Shown here one piece after another: positions 20,336 through 31,878 of a stretch of DNA of 64,000 bases. The notes under the pieces are model-generated. The model saw only the letters and a list, made by a program, of their open reading frames with translations, was not told the DNA's origin and made no database searches. A program made the position numbers and the translations under genes. Source of the DNA: Metarhizium brunneum (taxonomy: Eukaryota > Ascomycota > Sordariomycetes > Hypocreales > Clavicipitaceae); the NCBI RefSeq assembly GCF_013426205.1, contig NC_089422.1:9079001-9143000 (forward strand). The letters are read 5' to 3'. How positions within the stretch are numbered: the stretch's first letter is position 1; the number at the start of each line of letters is the position of its first letter.

Positions 20336-21898
20336 TTTAGGGAGGAGATTGTTGGCAAACGCAGCCGATAGCGAGAGGTTGACGACATGAGGGGGAAAAT
20401 GGCAGACATTTGGATATTGGGAATGAAGAGAGGCCCCTGGCTTGTGTGCTTTGTGTCCCAAGCTGCGCTGCGTGACGATATTCGGATGTGAGATGCCGAA
20501 GCCCCATATTTTGTGCCTGTACCCCTTTTTCTCGAGACTGGGGTGGTCAAGTGGGATGTGAGCTATTGGAGGCAGAAGAAATTTGGTATGCGGAGTACGG
20601 AGTAGATGGTGATGAAAGGTTTTAGGTGGCTTGTGATGGCTTCAATGTCAGGAAACAATTGTACCATGTCTCTGTGAGGGAGGTTCGTTTCCTTTCCACG
20701 AGGCGTGCCAAGACAGCCAAGCTTTTTGTTCCTGGATCAACGGCCAAGATCATCAGTACGGTCCCACATAAAGGTGGAGTGGGTCATCCCCTGACAGTTG
20801 CTCAAAGCGGCTGAGTGTGGCGCAAGTGGCTGGCAACTACTCGGGAGGTCAACTTGCAGCGTACATGAGAGCAGGCACGGTACGGAGTAGCTAGATGATA
20901 AAAATCCTGTACTAAGATACAAAATAGGGCGATTGGCGGGACCTCAAGCCGTTATATGACTTCAGATGCTATGGGTACGTGCGATTCCTACCTACGAGAG
21001 TGCACCGATAGCTATACTTGACTGGCGGGGGGGCACTGACAGCCACGACTCACGGCAGTTGCCGGGTTCGAGTGTTAGGCCGTGGCCAAAAGATCCACCA
21101 ATAGCGGCCCTTCTTGTAGTTGTGAAAGCAACTTGGTCCCTTGCGTGTTTTTCATAGTCTATTCATAATTTACCGATCCGGTTTACTCGAGCTACTACGC
21201 TTCTCAACCATCCAAGCGTAGTTCTGGAACCACTCGACCATCTCGGCCGGCTTTACAGTAAAAATAATTGTAGCCGTCGAGCCGCCTAGTCGTGCCCTCG
21301 ATCTAGGCGACCTTCTTCTCCTTACCACCAAGAGCATCAAAACTCTACCAAAGCGTCCTTGCGGACTTGCGCAAAAAGAGTCGAGATGGTAGCATTCTTG
21401 GCCAGCGAGATTGGTGTCAGCCCTTTCAAGCGGAAGCGGAAGCCAGTCAACTCGTGGATCCGCTTATCAAAAGCCCGCATGGTTGCGGAAACATCGAGGC
21501 TGGCATGAACGGCGCCTTTTCCCACAAAGGCGTGTCCAGAGAAGGCCTGCAGCAGGATGGGGGTCTTCATGTCCTTCCTAAGCACTGGAAACAAGTATTA
21601 TTTCTACAAGACTTTTAATTCATCCAGTCTGTCTTTTTCTTTCATGTCACATTTGACTTTTTCCTAGGGCGTATTGTCACGTTGTTTACTTGTCTTGACT
21701 TTATTACAACACTTCAGTACCAAGGTTCTATTCCAGGAGTCTCTATGCCTCGAATTCATTGATTATTCATTCTGACTTGAAGGATTAACCCTTTCTGTCT
21801 AAAAGAATCGGCGCGGTAGGGAGCCAGATTTGGCATCCTTCGTGTTGTTATTGCTTTTTAAAAGAGAGCATGTGGCTGTCGTTGAAGCTTCTATACTA
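20336..21898. other. Intergenic region, 1.5 kb, with a protein-like relic
   Basis: Mostly featureless. At 21181-21594 on the minus strand two adjacent frames read like broken coding sequence (one 85 codons long, containing FDKRIHELTGFRFRLKGLTP; the other MVEWFQNYAWMVEK). I cannot assign them to a family. They may be two pieces of one decayed gene or unconnected chance frames. Confidence 0.4.
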
Positions 21899-22918
21899 CT
21901 ACTCTTTAGAAGCGATAATACCATCACCGGTAGAATCATCCCCAGCACCAGGGGATAATGGAGACGAGCCTGGCCGACTAGGATTAGGCCGCTTATTTCC
22001 TGTCTCGGTTCCATCCCCAGCACTAATAAGACCATCCCCAGCACCAGGGGATAATGGAGACGAGCCCGGCCGGCTAGGAGTAGGCAGCTTATTTCCCGTC
22101 TCGGTTCCATCCCCAGCACCGATAAGATCATCCCCAGCACCAGGGGATAATGGAGACGAGCCTGGCCGACTAGGATTAGGCCGCTTATTTCCTGTCTCGG
22201 TTCCATCCCCAGCACTGGTAGAATCATCCCCAGCACTAATAGGATTATCCCCAGCACTAATAGGATCATCCCCAGCACTAATAGGATCATCCCCAGCACT
22301 AATAGGGTCATCCCCAGCACTAATAGGGTCATCCCCAGCACTAATAGGGTCATCCCCAGCACCGGTAGCATCATCCTCAGCACCAGGAAATAATGGAGAC
22401 GAGCCCGGCCGGCTGGGAGTAGGCGGCTTATTTCCCGTCTCGGTTCCATTACCACTCGGGATACTGGGAGTAGGCGGCTTATTTCCCGTCTCGGTTCCAT
22501 TGCCACTCGGGATATCGGGAGTAGGCCGTCCATTTCCCGTCTCGTCTTCATTACCACTCGGGTTATTGGGAGTAGGCTGTCCATTTCCAGTCTCGGTGCC
22601 ACCGCCATTTTCTAACTGTTCAGCGTATTGCTCCAATTGCTTCGCGTAGTTTCGTACTATCTGGGCTTGTTGCTTGGCGGCAGGATCCCCCCCGGCGGGG
22701 GTTCTCCTGGCAAGCTCGACCCTGGCGCCACCTCTAACTCTAATATGGGGTGACGCAAAGGCAGAGGCGGCGACTTGAAAGAGTTTGTGTTAGTCGTTGG
22801 TTTCAGTCATGCGACATGATATGGCGGCGCATCCAACGCACACAAAGGGACGAAGAGGACTCAGAAACAAGAGGATATACGTACAGGCCACAAGTGTTAC
22901 CATGGCGATGCGAACCAT
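21899..22918 (-). CDS. Secreted tandem-repeat protein (GDDPISA and Gly-Thr/Pro-Ser repeats)
   Basis: Seen: two exons (22885-22918, 21899-22773), 302 residues. Exon 1 plus the start of exon 2 encode MVRIAMVTLVAFAASAFAS, a clear signal peptide. A short coiled-coil-like stretch (KQQAQIVRNYAKQLEQYAEQ) follows. The rest is repeats: about four 17-residue PTP-IPSGNGTETGNK units, about six heptads GDDPISA, then three 32-residue units with KRPNPSRPGSSPLSPGAGD. The composition is Gly/Ser/Pro/Asp/Thr, acidic and disordered. Known: such sequences occur in fungal cell-wall or mucin-like secreted proteins. No GPI signal or known domain was seen. The repeats should make copy number variable between strains. 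Confidence 0.75.
21951..22600 (-). repeat. Tandem repeats within the secreted-protein gene (96-, 51- and 21-bp units)
   Basis: On the plus strand a 96-bp unit starts at 21951, 22047 and 22143 (beginning GGGGATAATGGAGACGAG). A 21-bp unit (CCCCAGCACTAATAGGATCA type) is repeated about eight times at 22207-22380. A 51-bp unit recurs from 22413 to ~22600. All units are multiples of three and preserve the reading frame, so variation in number lengthens or shortens the protein without frameshift. Confidence 0.85.
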
Positions 22919-24188
22919 TTTTAATGTCCTTTCAGGGTCTCTTTGAATTTTATAAAATGGAAAGAAAATGAGATTGCAATAGTCGGAACCGAGACTATAA
23001 TAGAGACTAGGGAATCAATAAGTGTAGAGGCCTAGCTGTTATAGCATGAAGAGATGTAGCGTCCATTCCTATTAGATTTGGCCGCCCTTTTATACTCGAC
23101 CTACTGGCTTTCCACTCTACAGCCGCGAGCATTGTGCAGGACTAGCCCATCTTCATTCCGTGCATAAATTCAATGCTGCGTGATACAAACGATGGCGATG
23201 AGTCCGTATCATGTACCGTGGCGGTGCCATGCATACCATCGATACGACTTAAGTTGAGACACAGCCCGCTAGTGGCTGGTTCGTCATTGCCACGACTGTC
23301 AATGCAGATGAAATATTACCAAGGAACGGGAGAGCCTCACGAGCCGTGAAGGTCCCTGCTCTTGTAAAGTCTGAAACAGGACGGCCCACTCGCTTGACTT
23401 CCAGCCATCGGCATGTCCCAAGCCCTCGGTATGATGAGGAGGAAGGGGTGGTGGTAGTATAGCAAGCTGTATACTTGTCTACGGTAAGCATGTAATCCGT
23501 CCTTTTAGAAAAGCAGGTTTTGAGCTAGTAAACATGCTCTATATCCTAGACTCGCATAAAGGTAGTTCAGGGTGTCCCGTTGTCGACTGGGACATGTGGC
23601 ATAACATGAAACACGATTCCATTATAAGTTTATAACTGTGCATCTCAGCCAGGTGGAGCTTAAGGTACTTGTGGCATGATGCATTGCCGTCACACAGCCT
23701 CAATTCCAAGCGAATCTATTATACGCATTTCCACGAACTAATCGACATGACTTGTGCATCTATGCCTTATGCTAAGCATGTGTTGGTTACTTTAAAGGTT
23801 CATGCTGCCATCGTGCAACAATAGACAGCACACCAAAAAAATGAAACGTTTACTCTATCAAGCTGAACCAGCTGTACCCTACTCTTCTCGCCATAGGTAC
23901 ACAATGACCTCGGACTACGCATTTTGGTGTTGCGCTACTTGATCTGACAAGGCCACTTCCTCGCTAACACCCAGCATTGGTATATCTATATTCTCCATTT
24001 GAGAGCTCTTGAACTCTCGTCAATTCTGAAACCACGCACTCATCTTCGAGATCAAATAATCTCTTTCATTCGTAGCTACGATTTTACTATAACTAGCTGC
24101 TGGATATAAGTCGCCCTTGATCTCATCATAAATATACTTTAATCAACGTGCTCAGTAAATTCCATGAATTAAGTAGATACCTAAGCCA
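22919..24188. other. Intergenic region, 1.3 kb, no gene seen
   Basis: Moderately AT-rich, with only short frames of unconvincing composition (longest 80 codons at 23249-23491, minus strand). It holds the promoter of the repeat protein on its left. I find no repeat, RNA gene or element in it. Confidence 0.5.
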
Positions 24189-27100
24189 TCATTCCTTACT
24201 ATCCGGATTCATGCCGCATGAAAGCCTAATAGTTAAAGTCTTCCCTGACTCGCATCCGATCACAATGGTAGATCCTGACACCGCCCAGCAGCAAGGACGA
24301 AATTCCACTGGTATCCAGAGTGTATTTTCTCCATTGAACGTGATCCATGATCCATCCTGACTAATGCTATAGGTGGCGTAAGTTCAGGTGGAGAAATATT
24401 TCGAGCATCTATACAACATGACACAGAAGACGTATCACGTATAGTAAAAATGCCGTGAGTAGTCAGTAAACGCGTAATGTCTGCTGCAAATGATAAAACA
24501 TCTGTTGTAATGCCAACTCTGATTTCCTCCTTGCATTCGCCGGTCTCCACGCTCCATATCCGCAGCATCTTACCGTTACTGAGGCCATTAGTATTGAATC
24601 GCATGAGGAGGCAGCCAAGGTTATCCAGCTACTATGGCCCGTGACAGATTGCTTACACTTTCCCACATCCACCCACCAAATCTGTACTATCCCGTTAGTA
24701 GAGCCCGAGGCCACGAGAGTTGAGTCGTGTGAGAAGGCTATTGTGCTCACTGCACCGCTCGGGCGTTCGGGGCTTTTGAGGATCTGCGTGTACTCGCCCG
24801 TATTCACATGCCAGATGACTATTATGTCATCTATAGAGGCAGCCACGAGCGCTGAATCTTGTGAAAAGGCGATTATCTTCACCGCACCGCTGTTGCCTCT
24901 AGGGTATTTTAGGGGTTGTGTGCACTCGCCCGCATTCACACGCCAGATTAACATCTTGTCGCTCGAAGCAGCGCCCACGAGAGTCGAATCTTGCGAGAAA
25001 GCTATGAAGCATGCTGCGCCGCTATGGTCGTTGGGGCCCTCAAGGGTCCGTATATGCGTGTCTGTATTTACACACCAGATTCGTATCATCGTGTCGTTGG
25101 AAGCTGAGGCCACAAGCTTTGAATCGTGTGAGAAGGCCACCGAGTTAACCTAACTTCTATGGCCTTTTAGAGCCTGTATACACTCGCCCGTAGCCGTACA
25201 CCAAATTCGAATAATCTTATCATCAGAGGCTGAGGCTATGAGTGCGGAGTCATGCGAGAAGGCTATCGAGCTCACCCAGCCACCATGATCTTTTAGAGTC
25301 TGTATACAGTCGTCCGTACTTATACTCCAGATTCGTATCATCTTGTCGTTGGAGTCAGAAGCTACAAGTGTTGAATCATGTGAGAAGGCGACCGAGTTCA
25401 CCCAGTTATCATGGCACTTGAGAGTCTGTACACATTGGCTCATGTCCGCGCGCCAGATTCGTACCGGTCTCGTCACTGAACGCCGAGGCAATGAGCTTTG
25501 AGTCGTGGGCGAAAGCCACAGAATTCACCGCGGCACCATGATCTTCCAGAGTCTGCAGGTATTGGGCCCAAACACTCTCTGTTTTAGGCCCAAGCAGTAT
25601 CCAGCTTGGAATTTGGTTTTCAAATGTCAACCGCACCGTACTCTTGTTTGGCGCGGATGCGAGTAGCGAGGGATAAATTTGAAGAGGAGCCGCGTCAGTA
25701 AGTCAGATGCCCGCAAGAATAAATCGAAAAGCGTCATCAACCAAGTCTAGCAACTCGGTATGTTCTTGAAGCTACTTCAAAGTTAACTAAATTATGTATT
25801 ACTAAGCGTATACCTTATCAACCTACCTTAGCAAATGCTTGCAACGCCGTGATTAGTCAAACGCTCTCCGAAGCTCTCCCTAGGATACTTAATGCTTCAA
25901 TCCAATGGAGAAAATGGTGGGTAAGAAAGTCATAGACTTGTTCGCTATATAGACAGTAGTTTCCAGCCTCTTGGAGATGATATACCAAGTATAGAAAGGC
26001 ATATTGTACCTCTGGCGAAAGGCAGGCGTTTACCTTCTGAGCACTGATCGTAGATTGGGGTGTGCTGGCAGCTTAAACGCCACAGATATCTTGTCGGATA
26101 TGGCACATCACACGCAGATAGCCAATAAATAGTCATCTCTTTGTGAGCTTTTCTTTTATCAATCCAGAAGAGGTTCTTTCCGCGCTTATCAGGGTCTAAT
26201 AAGATATCGCGAAAGGATAGATGAAGCAGCCTACTGCTGACTGTGCTGATGGCGGAATGCTTAACACTGAGTGCAGCATATCTAATCTGTCATTAATGTT
26301 TCGCGTGGAATGTCACGAATGTGTGCCAATGCAGATGTCCATAATGGATCTGCAAGTACGATGATGGCGCCGACGATGCGTCAAATTCCTGAAGAACCTT
26401 GTCCCGACGCATGTTGGACAGTCCCATGATGAGTTTGTTCAGGACAGGTAGATACGCCACATGTAGTTGTGATATCAATTGATGTCACTACCTAGGTGTA
26501 GAACCTCCTGCAGCTGGCGGTCGGGGTTGGCGTCGTTGCGATCAGCGATAAAGCGGCATACGGTAGCTGCGAAAATAAACAGCGGGCTCGCCATCCGAAC
26601 CAGTAACTTAATAGTCGATTGACCAGGCCAGGATTGTCGTAACTTTCTATCTTCCCGAACCGAAGCATTGTCTTCGTCTCGGATATTTGCAAGCTCGTGC
26701 TCTAAAAATGCCGATGTATAGTGCTCAACCATGGTTTCAGGTATGTAATGGAGTACTAGGTCCTGATATGTTCCCTCAATCCTACTAAACTCAAGTCTTA
26801 TTAGCAGTTCTAGCCGGCTGGTTAAGAAAATTCGTAGTCCCGCGGCCTCCAACATATTAGTACGAGAGAAAAGATGAATCAAAAGCGTAATATCATCCTG
26901 TCGTTCGCATTCATCTAGTGCGTCGACAACAACAACGGTGGGATCGTTCCTGATCTCTGGCGCAATCATGGATAAAGGTTTCAAGATAAGCCTATCGAAT
27001 TGTTCTCGCATTGCCTTTCTTAGGATAGCTGGATCGGCATCAATAGCATTCTTCATGTGGAGAGAGATGGCTGGCTTTCTCGCAATGAGATCCGCCGCAA

Positions 27101-28016
27101 TTATTGAGAAGAACTCGTTCAGGTCCCGTCTATCAGCTTCCCCCCTCTTTAAGAAGAAGCTGGCTCTAATGCGATGCCCTTTAGTGAAGTTTTGAGCAAC
27201 CGTGCGGGCTATGGTTGACTTCCCAGTCCCTGCCATGCAGTTCAGCCAGAAGATTATTGGGGTCCGCAGCCCATGCTGAAACTTGTTGGAGGAGATCTAC
27301 TCGGGTATTTTACAGGTAAATCCGGCCATTTTTCTTCCTTGTGGGAGTCAAAAGAGGCTCCTTTGGCAATTGGGAGGCGGTCGAGAACAGTCTTTCGATC
27401 AATTTCGACAAGATGATTGCTGTTACCAGTCAATTGGTGCTTTTCCCTGGCAGTATTACTACGTAGATGTTTCGTAGTACGTCTGGTCAACTTGCAAAGC
27501 CAAATGCATGGTTCGCGTACATCTTTCAAGATCTTGGACGATATGCTCGACGTCTTTGCTTTGGAAGGGCCATTTCAAGGTTTAAGATCCAAGCCATGTG
27601 ATTGCCTGACGGGCTGTCTTTGGCCGAAGTTTGTCATGCAACTGGTGCAGTCTCAATTGGCAGTCCTGGATGGCAATGGATAGCTGTTGAGAAGCCTCGA
27701 GCTTTGCACGATGTGGCCCATTGATGGGTTGTTGAATGCTCTTCGAGGCATGCTCGAGGTTCGCAACGTCTCTGCGTAGTCTGGAAATGTCATCCCTCGC
27801 CTTTTTGACGTCATTGAAATACTGGAAGCACAGCAAGGCAACCTTGTGTGGACAAATCAACGATGGCGATGACACTCGAAGCCCCCGAGAGACCTTCCAT
27901 TGTTCATAAAATGTGATATTGACAGTACGCAGAGTAAAGAGCTTCAACCCCACGATCTTTGGGTATTTGGATGGTGTGTCAAAGCCTGATGAGGCTGTCG
28001 ATTTGGTCGGATACAT
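24189..28016 (-). pseudogene. SesA-NACHT-WD40 NLR (STAND) pseudogene, near full length
   Basis: Seen, from the right: a SesA-like helical N-terminus (DVKKARDDISRLRRDVANL, KTARQAITWLGS) with a stop at 27582; VEIDRKTVLDRLPIAKGASF; a NACHT domain with Walker A MAGTGKST (27236) and Walker B VVVVDALDECE; linker relics SFRDILLDPDKRGKN and ASTPIYDQ; then about eight WD40 units of the VAFSHDSTLVASDSNDK-RIW type, with a stop at 25150-25152. The C-terminus (GSWITFNGENTLWIP) lies in another frame and ends at 24189. At least two in-frame nonsense codons and about five frameshifts break it. Known: fungal NLRs of this kind act in allorecognition and immunity and have fast-evolving WD repeats. Not functional as sequenced. 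Confidence 0.85.
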
Positions 28017-28390
28017 ATTATTCAGCCACGTAGCACCGCATCAGGCCGGGTTGTAAAGTGCTGCGACGGTACTTTTTTGGTTCCAAGTGCAGCTTTGTCT
28101 TATTTGTTGTTAACCACTTCCGCCAGACTGTCTGCTTATCCAAGCCATCGTTGAAGCCCGCCAATGCCATTCATATTCATTTTCATGAGAGTGTACACAC
28201 TACACTATTGGATCGCGTAATATATTTTTAGCTTTTGGGTGTGTTGTAATGCATGTATCGTGTGTGTATGTGGTCAGTCTAGGGTACTGCCATGGCATAT
28301 CTGCAAGACGGGATACCAGACATTTATAAATCAATTAAAGTCGTCATGTGATCACAGCAACACAAGCTACGATGGTTAAAAGCCATTTCA

Positions 28391-28461
28391 TCTTCCGTAG
28401 TATAGTGGTCAGTATGCAAGCTTGTCACGCTTGAGACCCGGGTTCAATTCCCGGCGGGAGA
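28391..28461 (+). tRNA. tRNA-Asp (anticodon GTC)
   Basis: Seen: a 71-nt cloverleaf. The acceptor TCTTCCG pairs with CGGGAGA (one G-T pair). The D arm contains the A-box-like TAGTATAGTGGTCAGTA. The anticodon stem CAAGC/GCTTG encloses TTGTCAC with GTC as anticodon. The T arm CCGGG-TTCAATT-CCCGG carries the B box. No intron. A run of seven Ts ~20 bp downstream (28479-28485) fits the Pol III terminator. Confidence 0.93.
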
Positions 28462-28624
28462 GACCTCTTCAAGCTGTTCTTTTTTTGCAGTTTGTAAAAT
28501 TGCACATCCTTTAAAGAGCTCTCTCTATGTATATATATATTCTTGAAGGAACCGTTTTTTTTTTGTGTACCTCAAGGAGTGCGGCTGGTAGTCATGGCGA
28601 GCATTAAATCAGGCACTTGAGGGG

Positions 28625-28729
28625 GCGGTGGCCGCGAAGGTCGTTGTCAGCATGCAAGCTTGACGACATCACTCTACTCCGTACGCTTCATGTAGCTCCT
28701 AGGTTTGAATCGCGAGTTGGCTCCACCGC
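28625..28729 (+). other. tRNA-like sequence, possible tRNA-derived relic
   Basis: About 200 bp after tRNA-Asp the sequence GTCAGCATGCAAGCTTG (28646-28662) repeats the D-arm/anticodon portion of that tRNA with one mismatch. A B-box-like GGTTTGAATC lies at 28702-28711. GCGGTGG (28625-28631) and CCACCGC (28723-28729) could pair as an acceptor. A cloverleaf cannot be drawn convincingly, so this is a decayed duplicate or a tRNA-derived short element. Confidence 0.4.
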
Positions 28730-31700
28730 ATTAGGATTGTAACGGCTGTACTACCATTGGTTATTCGTTTTCCCGCGGCCTGTCTGTCCCTACGCTTCCC
28801 TGGCAGTCAGCCACAGATGCTGGTGTTCGCTTACCCTAGGGACCAACGTGAATTCACTGTGTGCGAGGCAATTGATATAAAATAACATTTAGAAGCTTTT
28901 CCGTTCAGCGACAGCTCGCCTTGTCCTGGCAGAGATGGGGGCCACTCTTATCCTATCTTGGGAGGTTGGTATCGGGAGCAACCCGATGGATTCGTTTGAG
29001 ATTCGAGACATTGAACACCGTCCAGACATGGTTTGAAATCAACCCGTGGATCGACGCCTCACGATCAAACTACACCGAGACACACACAGCTTAAGAAACT
29101 GTTTTAGCGTAGAAGAAACCTCCGTACCAATTAACATCAACAGTCGGCGGCGCCAATCATGCCACACGATAATGGCGGTTGGGCTTAGGGGAAGCAGTGA
29201 ATGAAGCGGCAGACGCTGTTACGGATAGGTGAAGAGACCCTTGAGTCTCTCCCCCATTTGAAGTCCTACATGAATATTTGAATCGACCGATTGACCAGGT
29301 CATCATAAGCCGGAAGAGTACCTTGTGGTGTAAAATGCCGTCATCCTGAGCTGCTGAAGAAGTTGGTCCAGAAATTATCACGATAATTAGGAAATGAGTA
29401 TACGTCCGTCGGCAAGGGATAGCCGGCGTTTTGAGGGCGTTCTTCTTGTGTCGAGCTATCCAATCTGAGGTATGAGAAGAGGTGTGTTTTGTAAGACCGA
29501 CAGCACAGGGATTGATGGCTACAATCTCTCGAGGCCAGATGGCCAGATTAGGTTTTGACCAGCCCGTGAAAGCAAAACCGGTTATCCGTGCGCGATGGGT
29601 AGCTCATAGCGCAAGTCTCTCTGTTAGACTTTTTCTGAAACAAAAAAAATTTGCATTTCAGAATTACTGGTATTTGAAACTGGCCATGGTGAAAATATCG
29701 ACCTTTTCTCACTCCCCGTGTTGGATGCGGTCGGCCTGGCCCGCTCGCAAAGGGTCGTTCCGATGGATGTGGTCAAATCAAGGCGAATGACGGCCTCGAG
29801 AGCCCAAAAAGGGCGCTGGGCAGAAAGGGTCAAGCCGAGAGCCACCTGTTCCAGCGGAATCATAATAATAGTGGCAGTACTAGTAATAAAAAACAAGCCG
29901 CAGCATCACACCACATCGGACTCCGTTTCGCCCTGCAAGGCGACAATGAATATGGCTTCACGGCATGTTGTGCGGTGTTTGTGCCAAGTAGGTGAGGTGG
30001 CTGCCGCCAAGCGATGGCCCTTATCGCAATACGACAACTGTACTCCGCACACACGAAGTATGGCCGACGATTGGACTGTAAGGGCATGGGACAAGAATTA
30101 GCATTAGTACGCCCTCCACCAATAGCTTGTTCCGTCCCACGGCGTACCTGCAGCTATGGCGGTGTCAATTACGCGTCACCGTCCGTCATCAACGAAAGGC
30201 TGCGCATTCAACGTCGCGCTTTGCTCTTGAAGGCCAAAAAGTGCGGTTGGTCGTGTGCTCTTGATCATGGCAAAAGGCGGAGGCCGGGTTCATGGGCGTT
30301 TGATTGACGGAAACGATGAAACAATGGAATCCGTTGGATGCTCATCAACTGACAGATCCAACAAATACTACTCCGTACGTCCTTGGCCAAGTATTTCCCG
30401 TGAGGCCCGCTGGGTGGTCAGAGCTAATCATGGTGGACGTGCCAGCAGGGGTTGGTTCTCGGCAGGTGACAGTCGTAACATGTACATACATACGTACATA
30501 CATACATAGTACAATTGCCTTCGCCTGTCGCGCCAGAAATGGCACAAAAGAGCCGGGGATTGGAGATGCATTTTTGATGGCTGGAGCATGATTGCTCTCG
30601 CGAGCCGTGATATCTGGAGTTGGTGTGCATGTGGGCTGTGGAAGACGGAAAGAGCGACCGAGGAACTTCCCATCCGAATCTCCGCATCGCTCACCAAGAC
30701 ATGGCACCACATTCCTGAGCTCCATGTCGCCTCTGCTTCCGACGAACCGTCCCTCGCCCAGATCCTGTCTGGTGTTCCTGTCTGGTGTTCCTGGCCGCAG
30801 CCCTTGACCATGAGAACCTCCCGCTACCCCCGTCAGTCCTGTCCGTGTTTGGCCTTCTCGCAGAGTCCTCTCCTGCCTCTCCTGCCTCTCCTGCGCCGCT
30901 GCCCACCATCTTTATTGCGTGAAGCCAGTGCCACTACTCGATCGAGGTCTGGAAGCCAGGAGCCGCCCCTTGTCCTCCGCAAGGTTTAGAAGCTGCGCCA
31001 ATTCTGCACTCCACAAGAGGGCCTAATTTAGCAATTTATATTGGCTTCAATGTTGCAATACTACCGGACTAGTAGCAACGGCGCTTCCACCTAGCGCCAG
31101 GGGTCTCGCCAGCCGTGCTCTCACTGCCCTTCTTCCCGGTTGGTGGCTTGATGGCCCTGGAGCGTCGAGCGGTGGGGGGCCGGAAAGCCTCGACAGAAAT
31201 CGATGCCACACGGCGGGAATGCTCATATGTTGGATCGAGTACGGAGGACACCCACTCCATGCTCGTGGACAAGTGCCCAGGCCGAGCGAGTACGTCGACA
31301 GGTCCCCTGTTGATATGTCTCCCTCGCCCATGCGCCCATCGTCGCCCACCTCGCCCCGTGCTTCGACCAGGTATCCCGTTCTTTGTCGGCGTTTGCCTTC
31401 CGTCATTGTTCTGCTACTAATAGTTTAGAACCTCCACAGGCTAAGAAGGTTCTCGTCCTTCTCTCGTACAGTGTCGCCCCAGTCACCCTGGTAGTTTCTC
31501 TCATCAACATCGCATGGGGGTGGAGGCTGAATCAGCACCGCTTTCTTGGGCCCTGCCGCTTATCCCACCCGCTGTTGTCTCACTCCTTTCACAATCTTTC
31601 AATCGCAAGAGTGGCATATTGCCGTAGCTCTCTCCTACATTCGAAGCTCGAGCGCCTTTTCGCTGTCGACGGATAACGACGCGTCTGCCGAAGTGGCTCG

Positions 31701-31878
31701 ACAAAGGAGGATGGCATTTCGCCCCCCTGTCCTTTGAGACTGGTCCTCTACATGTAGCTGTTGCGTCACCCACGGCTGCGCGAGTGTAGCTTGCGAATTC
31801 AATCCTGGGCCCGGATAGAACAGACCGCCCTCTACATACCCCCGAGGAAAACGGCTGGTCCCGTCCGATATTTTCTTG
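28730..31878. other. Gene-poor region, 3.1 kb
   Basis: No supported gene. A CATA/CGTA microsatellite is present at 30480-30509, a duplicated CTGTCTGGTGTTC near 30766-30792 and a CCTCTCCTG triplet at 30872-30898. A minus-strand frame at 31069-31260 (STSMEWVSSVLDPTYEHSRR, then a basic tail) reads like protein but has no family match, and plus-strand frames overlap it. The last few hundred bp hold the promoter of the next gene; a TACTAATAG at 31411-31419 could be an intron branch site in a 5' leader. Confidence 0.45.

Noticed and set aside
22207..22380. CRISPR-like regular repeat
   Set aside because: The units are contiguous with no spacers and lie in a eukaryotic coding frame.
21870..22649. 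Plus-strand frame rich in SSPAL repeats, and an alternative reading of the minus strand
   Set aside because: Alternative translations of the tandem repeat. Only the minus-strand frame chosen here has a signal peptide and valid splice sites.
31069..31428. Competing frames on both strands before the 31.9-kb gene
   Set aside because: Three overlapping frames look equally coding-like, none with a domain; left as an intergenic note.
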